NCBI GenBank assembly: GCA_942493235.1
Contig: OW818676.1
Span: 3,410,001 to 3,474,000, forward strand
Direction of reading: 5' to 3'
DNA from: ENR-C587 sp942493235
GTDB taxonomy: Bacteria > Bacteroidota > Ignavibacteria > Kapaibacteriales > UBA2268
DNA: 64,000 nt
The notes under the pieces are model-generated. The model was not told where the DNA came from and ran no database searches. It worked only from the letters and a program-made list of their open reading frames with translations. This document shows, piece by piece, positions 1 to 8,251 of this stretch; position 1 is the first letter of the stretch, and the number at the start of each line of letters is the position of its first letter. A program made the position numbers and the translations under genes.

Positions 1-202
1 GACTGTCATTATATGTAAATGTTTCTACTACATATCCCTGCTCTGCTAATGTTGCAGCGGCTGAAGCTCCGGCAAGACCTGTACCGACTACTAATATTTT
101 ATATTTTCTACGGTTAGCAGGGTTCACTAACTTCATATCGAAGCAATGCTTGTCCCATTTCTCAGCCAATGGACCTGATGGTACTTTTGAATCTAAAATC
201 AT
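1..202 (-). CDS. sdhA: Succinate dehydrogenase/fumarate reductase flavoprotein subunit, N-terminal fragment
   Basis: The reading frame runs off the left edge of the window, so only about the first 67 residues are visible. They begin MILDSKVPSGPLAEKWDKH and contain the dinucleotide-binding stretch VVGTGLAGASAAATLAEQGY, the FAD-binding GxGxxG fold that opens SdhA/FrdA. The short N-terminal extension ending in LVNPANRRKYK is typical of Bacteroidetes-type SdhA. The ATG overlaps the sdhC stop codon as ATGA, so the two genes are translationally coupled in the order sdhC-sdhA. The product should be the catalytic membrane-associated subunit of complex II, interconverting succinate and fumarate. The iron-sulfur subunit gene (sdhB) is expected beyond the window. 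Confidence 0.92.
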   Translation of the reverse strand, partial: MILDSKVPSGPLAEKWDKHCFDMKLVNPANRRKYKILVVGTGLAGASAAATLAEQGYVVETFTYNDS

Positions 203-1002
203 ATAGTGCCTCCTACTAAGCCTGATAGAATACTGATTGGAATTGAAATTAAAGCTAATACTATTATTACTGCTAATACTACACTGCCCTTTTCGATTAG
301 TCCGAAATACTTAGGATGATTAAATCCGGCAGTCTGGAATGCACTTTGAATAGCATGAGCTAAATGGAATCCTAATAAAATAACGCCTAATATATAAGCA
401 ATGGATATCATAGGCTCTTTAAAACCAAGAATTACCATTTGATATACATCATGACGTTTAAAAGCCGACTTAGCCTCTTCTTGAACCACATAATTTACAC
501 CGTCTGCCTCAACAGTTTTGTATTGAGGAGGGACTTGCTGCCCCTTAGTGTCAATAGCAATAGCTGTAGTTGACTTTACTACAAATTCGTGCTGGTCATA
601 TTGAGCAGGATTAGTAACTCCGGCAGTAAAATGCAATATGTGGTAAGTCAAAAATGCGGCTATCATTAAGCCTGTCCATATCATTGTTCTTGAAGACAAT
701 TTAGCTTTTAAGTATGCTTTGTATTGATACTTAGTCGGTTTAGCCGATAAATTCAATAACTTCAAGCGAATTGATGTGATTATGTGAAGTACTAAGCAAA
801 GGAACAATACAATACGGATTACCCAGAGGATTTCTCCAAGCCCTTGTAGAAATGCCGCATAAGTATTAAATGTTTCCTTTCCCATAAATACTTGCATATT
901 CCCAAGCGTATGACCCAAGATGAATAATACTAATATTATTCCCGTTGTAGCCATAACCCATTTGCTTAGGATACTTGATTTGAGGTATGATAAAAGTCCC
1001 AT
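199..1002 (-). CDS. sdhC: Succinate dehydrogenase cytochrome b subunit (b558 family)
   Basis: This 267-residue membrane protein is the haem b anchor of complex II, which hands electrons from succinate oxidation to the quinone pool. The start MGLLSYLKSSILSKWVMATTG and five hydrophobic segments (about residues 16-34, 59-78, 107-128, 192-214 and 237-262) fit the single-polypeptide diheme b558 family used by Bacteroidota instead of separate SdhC and SdhD. Candidate haem-ligand histidines lie in the membrane segments: ILGHTLGN, LHIITSI, YHILHF and FHLAHAIQ. A hydrophilic loop at about residues 135-185 separates the third and fourth helices. The gene is first in its operon and overlaps sdhA by four bases (ATGA). 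Family assignment is secure; the exact haem ligands are inferred from position only. Confidence 0.93.
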   Translation of the reverse strand: MGLLSYLKSSILSKWVMATTGIILVLFILGHTLGNMQVFMGKETFNTYAAFLQGLGEILWVIRIVLFLCLVLHIITSIRLKLLNLSAKPTKYQYKAYLKAKLSSRTMIWTGLMIAAFLTYHILHFTAGVTNPAQYDQHEFVVKSTTAIAIDTKGQQVPPQYKTVEADGVNYVVQEEAKSAFKRHDVYQMVILGFKEPMISIAYILGVILLGFHLAHAIQSAFQTAGFNHPKYFGLIEKGSVVLAVIIVLALISIPISILSGLVGGTI

Positions 1003-1401
1003 AGAACCTTTTAAATATATGAATAAATCTGTTTATTAATTTCTAAAATCATAAGTAAACAAAAAATAATTTTTACTAAATAATCGAATTTTACTATTTT
1101 CTAACTTTTTTCGACGCAATCTCAAATTACTAATTTTAGTCGATATTTTTATCGAAACAAAATTCTCAATACATTTCAATACTTGCGATATATAACGCTA
1201 AAAAAATAACTATTCGGATTCTTGCATTATATATCACTGTAAGTTACGAAAAAAAATCAAATTTTTCAATATGATAAGCATCTATTTTTGTATTTTTTTA
1301 AAATATATAATATTAAAATTCGTTTCAAAAAATATATTTAGTTTGTTAGAATTTATTATTTAGTCGAATCTAACAATTAGTAATTAATGGCAAGGGGTAT
1401 T
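1003..1401. other. Divergent intergenic region between sdhC and the TonB receptor
   Basis: About 400 bases of very AT-rich sequence separate two divergently transcribed genes, so promoters for both should lie here. A TATTTTTG at 1283-1290 fits the Bacteroidota -7 consensus TAnnTTTG on the plus strand, but I see no good -33 TTTG at the right distance. Nothing convincing was found for the minus-strand gene. No coding sequence, repeat or RNA gene is apparent. Confidence 0.4.
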
Positions 1402-3696
1402 ATGAAAAGAGTAATATTATTAATGTTATTTGGAATATTTAACATAGCTTATTCACAGGATTCAGATAAAAGCATTGAAAAAGGGATAATTAGCGGAAGA
1501 ATAATTTCTGCTATTACCCAAAGACCATTGCAAGGTATAACAGTAAAAATCGAAGAAACAAAGCTTGGAGCTATCAGTAATTTAGACGGTTACTTTTCTG
1601 TTAAAAATGTACCTGTTGGGATTTACGCAGTAAAATTTACAGCAGTTGGATATGCGACTTATATACAGTCAAACGTAGTAGTATCTGCTGTTAAGCCTGC
1701 ACAATTAGAAATTGAATTAAACGAAAAAATGTTTGAAGTCGGAGAAGTAGAAGTCAAAGCCAGTTATTTCCTAAGACGAATCGAAACCTCATCTTCGAGC
1801 CAGACTTTATCATCAGAAGATATTCGTCGTACGCCGGGAGTTCAGGAAGATGTAGTTCGAGCAACAGCTCTGCTGCCGGGGGTCGGGGTTACAAGCTCCG
1901 GCAGAAACGACTTATTAGTTCGGGGCGGTGCTCCTTACGAAAATTTGTTCTTAGTAGATAATATCGAAGTTCCAAACATTAACCATTTCGGTACACAAGG
2001 TTCAACCGGAGGTCCCCTATCAATAATAAATATTGATTTTGTAAAGAATGTAAATTTTTCATCCGGTGCCTTTGGGGCTAAATACGGTGATAAAACATCA
2101 TCAATTACAAACATAACTTTACGAAATGGAAATGAAGAAAATTTTGGAGGTAAAGCAGTTCTCTCTGCTACCGGCTTCGGTTTCCATTTAGAAGGTCCGG
2201 TTGCAGAAGGAAGTTCATACTTCTTTTCAGTACGCAGGAGTTATTTGGATTTTATATTCAAAGCAGCCGGATTTGCATTTATCCCCGAGTATTGGGATTT
2301 CCAAGGTAAATTAAACTATAAAATCAATGATAACAATTATATATCATTTTTAACTATCGGAGCATTAGGTACGGTTAAGCTCAACAATGATGATAATGAC
2401 AAAATTTATGATAACAGCCGTGTTGCGGTTCCTAATCAAAATCAATACTTTTCAGGAATTACTTGGAAACATCTGTTTGATAGCGGTTATCTGACAGTAA
2501 CTCTCGGAGAAACTTATACCAAGTATTCTACTTATCAAAATTCTAATGAAAATCCTCCACAGAAAATATTTAATAACAATTCAACTGAAGCTGAAACAAG
2601 TTTAAGGACAGATGTTGAAATTCAGCTTGCACCCAAAGTTGATTTATATTTTGGTAATCAAGTCAAATGGGCAACAAGACTTCAATATGATATATTGGTT
2701 CCGGGATTTTTGAGAAAAGATAACTACGGGATAGAGCAACCTTTATCAATTGATACAAATTTCCGAGCATATAAAAATTCTTCTTATATTAGCCTTACTT
2801 CTTCAATAGATAAATTTAAGTTCACTTTAGGTGGCAGATCTGACTACTATAACTTCTTAGAAACCAAATGGTATTTCTCGCCCCGAGCTTCAATTATATA
2901 TCAATTAAATGATGTTTCGGCTTTTGTAATTAGCGGTGGCAGGTATTTCCAGTCTCCTTCATATATTTGGTTAATTGGCGATGCCCAAAACAAAAATATG
3001 AGTCCAATACAATCAGACCAAATAGTTATCGGTTACGACCATACTCCTATGGAAGACCTAAAAGTACAATTAGAAGCATTTTATAAAAATTACAGCAATT
3101 ACCCGGGCAGAGTATTCAGACCTCAGGCTGTACTTGCTCCTTCCGGATTCGAAGACTTTACAAGCGATATTCCTTTCGGTTTAGAACCTATAAATAGCTC
3201 GGCAGAGGGACACTCTTACGGAGTAGAATTATTTATTCAAAAGAAATTGAGCAGTATCCCCCTTTATGGATTGTTTAGCTTGACTTTCGCTCAGTCTAAG
3301 TTCAAATCATTAGACGGAATCGAAAGATACGGAGCTTATGATAGTCGAATTATAATGAACTTAGCAGTGGGATATAGAATTGATGACGAATGGGAAATCA
3401 GCTCCAAGTTCCGACTTGCTACCGGACAGCCAACTACTCCGTTTACTACAAGCGGAGTAAAAGATTTCCAGAATTATAATCTAGGCGACAGGCTGCCCCT
3501 ATTTCATACTTTAGACATCAGAGTTGATAAACGCTGGAATTTTTCAAATTTATATTTAGTTACATATTTTGATATTCAAAATTTGTACAGCAGGAAAAAT
3601 GTAAGCGGTTTCCGCTGGAACTACCAAGAAAACAGAGTAGAAGAGCAGAAATCCTTTGGTATATTACCAACTATTGGTATTAGCTTAGAGTTTTAA
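1402..3696 (+). CDS. TonB-dependent receptor with N-terminal CarboxypepD_reg-like domain
   Basis: The product is an outer-membrane active transporter of about 764 residues. I start it at the second ATG (1402): AAGGGG at 1392-1397 is correctly spaced, and the protein then opens with a clean signal peptide, MKRVILLMLFGIFNIAYS. An upstream in-frame ATG at 1387 would put charged residues in front. Residues about 28-115 form the CarboxypepD_reg-like beta-sandwich (GRIISAITQRPLQGITVKI, then LDGYFSVKNVPVGIY). A plug domain follows at about 125-245 (TPGVQEDVVRATALLPGV, LLVRGGAPYENLFLVDN), then a beta-barrel ending in the aromatic terminus GISLEF. No SusD partner is adjacent, so the substrate is unknown. 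It appears monocistronic. Alternative names such as 'carboxypeptidase-like regulatory domain protein' refer to the same architecture. Confidence 0.9.
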   Translation: MKRVILLMLFGIFNIAYSQDSDKSIEKGIISGRIISAITQRPLQGITVKIEETKLGAISNLDGYFSVKNVPVGIYAVKFTAVGYATYIQSNVVVSAVKPAQLEIELNEKMFEVGEVEVKASYFLRRIETSSSSQTLSSEDIRRTPGVQEDVVRATALLPGVGVTSSGRNDLLVRGGAPYENLFLVDNIEVPNINHFGTQGSTGGPLSIINIDFVKNVNFSSGAFGAKYGDKTSSITNITLRNGNEENFGGKAVLSATGFGFHLEGPVAEGSSYFFSVRRSYLDFIFKAAGFAFIPEYWDFQGKLNYKINDNNYISFLTIGALGTVKLNNDDNDKIYDNSRVAVPNQNQYFSGITWKHLFDSGYLTVTLGETYTKYSTYQNSNENPPQKIFNNNSTEAETSLRTDVEIQLAPKVDLYFGNQVKWATRLQYDILVPGFLRKDNYGIEQPLSIDTNFRAYKNSSYISLTSSIDKFKFTLGGRSDYYNFLETKWYFSPRASIIYQLNDVSAFVISGGRYFQSPSYIWLIGDAQNKNMSPIQSDQIVIGYDHTPMEDLKVQLEAFYKNYSNYPGRVFRPQAVLAPSGFEDFTSDIPFGLEPINSSAEGHSYGVELFIQKKLSSIPLYGLFSLTFAQSKFKSLDGIERYGAYDSRIIMNLAVGYRIDDEWEISSKFRLATGQPTTPFTTSGVKDFQNYNLGDRLPLFHTLDIRVDKRWNFSNLYLVTYFDIQNLYSRKNVSGFRWNYQENRVEEQKSFGILPTIGISLEF

Positions 3697-3860
3697 TGTA
3701 TTTCAAGACAGCTGTAAGTGGCTGGTGGTAAGTGGCTGGTAGATAGGAATTTGGAATTTGTAGCTAACATCATTCATATTATTAATTAGTAAAATTCATA
3801 AAAATTGAATAGTTTAGTATTTTTTAATATTGCTAAAGATTTTAAAATATTATTATAAAT

Positions 3861-3910
3861 ATTGATATATCTAAATAAGTATTGATATATCTAAATAAAT
3901 ATTGATAAAT
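3861..3910. repeat. 20-bp direct repeat upstream of mtaB
   Basis: Two copies of a 20-base AT-rich unit (ATTGATATATCTAAATAAGT and a copy with one change) stand head to tail, followed by a partial third copy ending 13 bases before the mtaB start codon. It occupies the expected promoter and leader region, so copy number could affect expression. This is inference only. Confidence 0.7.
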
Positions 3911-3923
3911 AAAATTGAAATAT

Positions 3924-5210
3924 ATGAAAGTATCTTTTTATAATATTGGTTGTAAAGTAAATTTTGCAGAGATTTCACAGATTCAAGAGCAATTCAAAGA
4001 TTTCGGTTACGAAATAGTACACTTTGGCGATAGAGCCGATGCGGTATTTATTCATACCTGCACAGTAACCAACCAAGCCGATGCCGATAGTCGCAAATTC
4101 ATTCGTAGAGCAGTACGTGATAATCCATACTCATATATTGGAGTGATGGGTTGCTACTCCCAGCTAAGCTCTGACAAACTATCTATTATCGAAGGAGTAG
4201 ATGCTATTTTCGGCAATGAAGAGAAATTCCATATTCTTGAATTAGTACCTTCATTTACAAAAAATTCTCAAACTGAAATATTTATTGATAAATTGGAAAG
4301 TGCCGAATTTCACTCCGCTTGTTCAGTCGATAACGAGGTTCATACCCGCATCGCTTTAAAAATTCAAGATGGTTGCGACTATTTCTGTAATTATTGTGCA
4401 GTTCCGTATTCGCGGGGGCGTTCACGCTCTATGGACTTCAATCAGGTAATAGACAAAGTAGCCGAGCTTGCCGACACCGGTGTTAAAGAAATCGTACTCT
4501 CCGGAATAAACCTTGGCGATTATCGCAATAGCGGTAAAATATTCGAGGATTTAATTTATGAAATAGACAAATTGAATATTAATACCAGACTGCGAATATC
4601 TTCAATAGAGCCTAATCTATTGACTGAAAAAATTCTTGATATAATTGCATCATCTAAAGTATTCTGCCATCATTTTCATATCCCCCTACAGAGTGGTTCT
4701 GATACTGTGCTTTCTATGATGAAGAGACGCTATGATACAATTTATTTCAGAAAGTTAATAGGAATGATTAATACAAAAATTCCTAATAGCTGCATTGGCA
4801 TTGATATTATCAACGGATTTCCAGGCGAAACTCAGGAAGAATTCACAAAGACTTATAATTTCATTAATTCATTAGATATTAGTTATTTGCACGTATTTTC
4901 TTACTCCGACAGAGATATTGCAGCTGCTTCCAAATTTAAGGACAAAGTTAGCAAATCAGATATCAAGCTGAGGACTGCCCAATTAAGAGAATTATCCGAA
5001 GCAAAAAGAATAAAATATTATAAAAATAATATCAATACAGTTCATAGATTTATACCGGAGAGATACTACCCCGATAAAGGATATATCGACGGTTGGACAG
5101 ATAACTATATCAGAGTAAATATTAAGGCAGAAGCCCCATTAGAAAAAGATTTTTATAATATCAAACTCATTGAATTAAAGGGAGATGCAATTCTAAGTGA
5201 TTTAATCTGA
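3924..5210 (+). CDS. mtaB: tRNA (t6A37) methylthiotransferase MtaB
   Basis: This radical-SAM enzyme would convert N6-threonylcarbamoyladenosine at tRNA position 37 to its 2-methylthio form (ms2t6A). The ATG at 3924 gives MKVSFYNIGCKVNFAE, the family's canonical N-terminus; an in-frame TTG at 3915 is less likely. The N-terminal UPF0004 domain supplies three cysteines for the auxiliary 4Fe-4S cluster (NIGCKVN, HTCTVTN, MGCYSQ). The radical-SAM cluster motif CDYFCNYC follows at about residue 150, within KIQDGCDYFCNYCAVPYSRG. GINLGDY and HIPLQSGSD are further family signatures. NIGCKVN and the length of about 428 residues fit MtaB better than MiaB or RimO. A C-terminal TRAM domain looks short or divergent. 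Confidence 0.92.
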   Translation: MKVSFYNIGCKVNFAEISQIQEQFKDFGYEIVHFGDRADAVFIHTCTVTNQADADSRKFIRRAVRDNPYSYIGVMGCYSQLSSDKLSIIEGVDAIFGNEEKFHILELVPSFTKNSQTEIFIDKLESAEFHSACSVDNEVHTRIALKIQDGCDYFCNYCAVPYSRGRSRSMDFNQVIDKVAELADTGVKEIVLSGINLGDYRNSGKIFEDLIYEIDKLNINTRLRISSIEPNLLTEKILDIIASSKVFCHHFHIPLQSGSDTVLSMMKRRYDTIYFRKLIGMINTKIPNSCIGIDIINGFPGETQEEFTKTYNFINSLDISYLHVFSYSDRDIAAASKFKDKVSKSDIKLRTAQLRELSEAKRIKYYKNNINTVHRFIPERYYPDKGYIDGWTDNYIRVNIKAEAPLEKDFYNIKLIELKGDAILSDLI

Positions 5211-5562
5211 GTTTTTTGTTTTAATTAATTTAAATTTTTGATATATTTGCGGTACATTCAATTTGAATTGATATATTATTGTTATAATTATGGATGTTGC
5301 AAAAGTGAAATGTTTTGAAATTTGACACCTTTAATGCAATGCTTTAACATTGGGATGCAGGTATAGGAAGCTGATATTTGTGAAAATCCATGAATTATTT
5401 AGTTTACCACGCAAATCCATACATATCAAATCTTACTACTCCCGTAGCAAAAGCCACGGGTTGATGTCAAATATATCGTTACATATTGAAGATGATATAA
5501 TATATTTATTTGGAATTTCTTAACAAAAAAGACAATTTATAAATATTTAAAATGGAGTCGGT
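5211..5562. other. Intergenic region with repeat remnants
   Basis: This 350-base gap has no plausible gene. It holds a possible promoter element TATATTTG (5242-5249), a GTTGCAAAAGT stretch near 5297 resembling the end of the MITE-like elements described elsewhere in this window, and a REP-like hairpin at 5441-5460. The hairpin is annotated separately. Confidence 0.5.
5441..5460 (+). repeat. REP-like hairpin
   Basis: CCCGTAGC and GCCACGGG pair around an AAAA loop with one mismatch, and TTGA follows directly. Size, loop position and the trailing TTGA match the CCCCACGCTGAAGCGTGGGG hairpins at 6664 and 6716, so it is probably a diverged member of that family. Confidence 0.55.
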
Positions 5563-6534
5563 ATGAAAAAGCTTTTACTTATAGCAATGATTTCGATGAT
5601 TAGTTTAGGATTATTTAGCTCATGCTCCAAAAAGCAAGACGCGACAAAAGATGGGAAAAAAGTTTTTAAAATAGCTATCGGCTATTTCGGTCCTGACCCT
5701 GGAACTGAAATCGTAATTAAAAATTTCTTAGATGGAATGGCAGAGCTTGGCTATAAAGAAGGCGACAACTTGATAGTGAAGAAATTCCATGCCGGCGGTG
5801 ATATGGCAAATATTCCTCAACTATTCCAAGCTGCCGACAATGATGGTAATGATTTAATTATTCCGATGACTACCCCTTGCATTGCCGGAGCTGCCGCTAC
5901 TGTAAAAAAAACAAAGGTAGTATTTGTATATGTTTATGATGCAATCGCAGCCGGTGTAGGAACTACATTCGAGAATCACATGCCAAATTTGACTGGGGTA
6001 CAATCTTTCCCTCCGGTTGAAGAGACTATCAATTTAATTAAAGAATCTGTTTCCGCTCTTACTACTATTGCAACCGTATATAACGCAGGCGAAGCAAATT
6101 CCCGCAGTGTAATGGTCAAAGCCCGCCCGATTATCCAAAGCAAAGGTATTGCTTTTAAAGAATTTACTGTTACCGGTACTAACGATGTAGCTCAATCAGC
6201 TCGTGCTGCAGCAGCTTCAGGAGCTCAAGCTATATGGATAACCGGAGACAACACCGTATTACAATCCATGGAAGGTATTTTAAAAGCAGCAAACGAGAAA
6301 AACATACCTGTGTTTATTAACGATATTGATTTCTTAGACAGAGGAGCTGTTGCCGCTATCGGTATAAAATGGGAAAATATTGCCAGAGAAGCTGCCAAAT
6401 ATGCAGATAGAGTTCTTAAAGGCGAAAATCCTAAAAATATCCCCCTTATTAATATGACAAATACTAAAGTTGAAGTTAATAAGAATGTAATCAGTAAATT
6501 TAACGTTAAAATTCCGGAAAAATTCTTGAAATAA
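5563..6534 (+). CDS. ABC transporter substrate-binding lipoprotein (ABC_sub_bind / TrpX-like family)
   Basis: The 323-residue product starts MKKLLLIAMISMISLGLFSSC, a lipoprotein signal with the lipobox ending at Cys21, so it should be anchored in the periplasm. The mature part, from KIAIGYFGPDPGTEIVIKNF through NIPLINMTNTKVEVN, has the two-lobe layout of the ABC_sub_bind family, whose characterised members bind aromatic amino acids or other small ligands. The GTG/ATG region is preceded by GGAG at 5553-5556. No permease or ATPase gene is adjacent, so it is an orphan. It may act with a distant transporter, or as a ligand sensor for the signalling operon that begins 760 bases downstream. The ligand is unknown. 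Confidence 0.85.
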   Translation: MKKLLLIAMISMISLGLFSSCSKKQDATKDGKKVFKIAIGYFGPDPGTEIVIKNFLDGMAELGYKEGDNLIVKKFHAGGDMANIPQLFQAADNDGNDLIIPMTTPCIAGAAATVKKTKVVFVYVYDAIAAGVGTTFENHMPNLTGVQSFPPVEETINLIKESVSALTTIATVYNAGEANSRSVMVKARPIIQSKGIAFKEFTVTGTNDVAQSARAAAASGAQAIWITGDNTVLQSMEGILKAANEKNIPVFINDIDFLDRGAVAAIGIKWENIAREAAKYADRVLKGENPKNIPLINMTNTKVEVNKNVISKFNVKIPEKFLK

Positions 6535-6606
6535 TTTTATCGTTTATTATAATTTTTCTTTTATTATAAGAAGTATTGAAAATCTATTACCAGATGTCCA
6601 ATAAAT

Positions 6607-6803
6607 AATGTGGCTTTGTAAAAACCTTTGATTATTGTTAATGATTTCTCAAAGTGTTTGTTTCCCCGCGCTGAAGCGTGGGGTTGAATAGAGCAGGCGT
6701 TAAGAGTGTTTGTTTCCCCACGCTGAAGCGTGGGGTTGAATAGAGGGGGCGTTAAAAACTGCGGACATTTACAAAAGATTAGCAATTTTTACACCGCCTC
6801 TAA
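6607..6803. repeat. MITE-like interspersed element, degenerate
   Basis: The left end (around 6607-6624, TGTGGCTTTGTAAAAA) and the right end (around 6787-6803, TTTTTACACCGCCTCTAA) form an imperfect terminal inverted repeat related to AGAGGCTGTGTAAAAA, found at 18485 and 49731. The interior carries two REP-like hairpins in a tandem duplication and no open frame with protein-like content. Boundaries are approximate. Confidence 0.5.
6654..6757 (+). repeat. Tandem duplication of a 52-bp unit carrying a REP-like hairpin
   Basis: The unit starting GTGTTTGTTTCCCC is present twice in direct succession (6654-6705 and 6706-6757). Each copy contains an 8-bp stem with TGAA loop (6664-6683 and 6716-6735; second copy CCCCACGCTGAAGCGTGGGG) followed by TTGAATAGAG. 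Copies differ at only a few positions, so the duplication is fairly recent. Confidence 0.85.
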
Positions 6804-6932
6804 TGATATAGGGCATCTGATATAATGTCAGACTTGAAGTAAATATTTTGAAAACAAGTCAAAGCTTTAGGTACCATTTGAAATCATTATATTGCAGTTT
6901 TACTGTTAATGTTAATTTTTCAAAGTGTTTGT

Positions 6933-7066
6933 AAGAGCTTGTCTAATAAGTAATAATATTGCATAATCGTCATTCTGAGTGTAACGCAGAATCGATAATT
7001 ATCAATAAGTTAGCTTTATTTGGATTCTTCACTTCGTTCAGAATGACAAATTTTGGACAGGCTCTT
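6933..7066. repeat. 134-bp non-coding inverted-repeat element
   Basis: AAGAGCTTGTC at 6933-6943 is matched by an inverted GACAGGCTCTT at 7056-7066 (10 of 11). Inside are two more inverted arms, 6969-6993 (starting GTCATTCTGAG) and 7023-7047 (ending CAGAATGAC). The whole unit can therefore fold into one long hairpin. It is non-coding and resembles the GTCATTCTGA-type interspersed repeats known from several phyla. A half-related stretch occurs at 18597-18624. Confidence 0.7.
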
Positions 7067-7295
7067 GAATGGATGTGAAGAAAAATATGCGGACATTTGT
7101 AATAGATTTCAGTATTTACACAGCCTCTGAAGCGTGGGGTTGTATGGAGTGGGTGAATAATTTATTTGGTAATTTGCTGTTGATTTTAGTAATCAAACAG
7201 CTTATCAAGCCAAGCTACAGAATTTGATATAGAATAGATAGTTAATTTAAATATTGTATTACCTGAAAGGGAAATACTATAACAAAGGTAAGTCT

Positions 7296-8237
7296 ATGAA
7301 AAAAATATTGTTACTGCTTTTAATCGTCCTGCTAAGTGTTAGCACTTACTCACAGACAAAAATACGATTTATGCCTCACTGGTATCCTCAAGCTCAATTT
7401 GCAGGATATTATTATGCATTAGAAATGGGCATTTACAAAAAATATGGTTTAGATGTTGAAATTTTACCATATAGATTGAATTTGGATTACAAAACTTTAT
7501 TTACAAGTAATCAAATTGATTTTGCATCGATGTGGCTATCCCAAGCAATGCTGCTCAAGAACAAGCAGACACCTATTAGATTAATGGCTCAATTGATGAA
7601 TAAATCCTCCGTAATGATAATTGCCAAAAAAAGCTCTGGAATTAAAACTCTCAAAGACCTTACGAATAAGAAATTAGGTGTGTGGTGCAGTGATTTTATT
7701 ATTCAGCCTGATGTATTTATAAAAAAGTACGGGCTTAACCTCAGGCAGATTGAGCAAGGTAATTCAATAAATCTATTCTTAATGAACGGAGTACAGGCTA
7801 CTTGTGCGATGATTTATAATGAATATCATACAATAATAAAATCAGGATTAGACTCTAATCAAATTATAACATTTAATTTTAGTGATTACGGACTTAACAT
7901 TCCCGAAGAAGGAATATACTGCAATGAACAATTGAGTAAATCAAATCCGGAGGCTTACAAAAAATTCATTACTGCTACTCTCGAGGGCTGGATGCAAGCT
8001 TTTAAAAATCAGGATAAAGCACTTGAAATTGTCATGAAAAAATGTAAAGCGGCACATATAGCTACAAATTTATCTCATCAGAGGTGGATGCTCAAAAAAA
8101 TGCAAGAATTAATGCTCATAAATGGTAAATTTGACATTTTATTAAAAGAATCAGACTATATATTTTTACAAGAAAAATTAATCGGGTATAAATTCATCAA
8201 TAGAATTATTCCATTTAAAGACTTTATTTATCAATAA
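7296..8237 (+). CDS. Periplasmic substrate-binding protein, NMT1/THI5-like (SsuA/ThiY fold)
   Basis: I start this protein at the ATG at 7296, with AAAGG at 7284-7288, giving signal peptide MKKILLLLLIVLLSVSTYSQ and about 313 residues; an upstream in-frame TTG is not credible. The mature protein has NMT1/THI5 hallmarks: RFMPHWYPQAQFAGYYYALE, then MGIYKKYGLDVEILPY, then DFASMWLSQAMLLK. Relatives bind thiamine-pyrimidine precursors, sulfonates or similar compounds in the periplasm. There is no permease or ATPase nearby. The next gene, a histidine kinase, begins 14 bases after the stop, and five more signalling genes follow. I infer that it delivers a ligand signal to that kinase rather than feeding a transporter. 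Confidence 0.85.
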   Translation: MKKILLLLLIVLLSVSTYSQTKIRFMPHWYPQAQFAGYYYALEMGIYKKYGLDVEILPYRLNLDYKTLFTSNQIDFASMWLSQAMLLKNKQTPIRLMAQLMNKSSVMIIAKKSSGIKTLKDLTNKKLGVWCSDFIIQPDVFIKKYGLNLRQIEQGNSINLFLMNGVQATCAMIYNEYHTIIKSGLDSNQIITFNFSDYGLNIPEEGIYCNEQLSKSNPEAYKKFITATLEGWMQAFKNQDKALEIVMKKCKAAHIATNLSHQRWMLKKMQELMLINGKFDILLKESDYIFLQEKLIGYKFINRIIPFKDFIYQ

Positions 8238-8251
8238 ACTAAGATAATAAT

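Noticed and set aside
5242..5249. TATATTTG as a promoter for a small RNA in the 5211-5562 gap
   Set aside because: The nearest TTTG is 23 bases upstream, too far for the consensus, and no structured RNA was recognised beyond the REP-like hairpin.
6564..6785. 73-codon minus-strand open frame
   Set aside because: It is made from two tandem REP-like hairpin units, so its 'protein' repeats with the DNA; no ribosome-binding site or homology.
6535..7250. CRISPR array suggested by repeated GCTGAAGCGTGGGG words
   Set aside because: Repeats are irregularly spaced hairpins in tandem or nested elements, without unique spacers of uniform length, and no cas gene is present.
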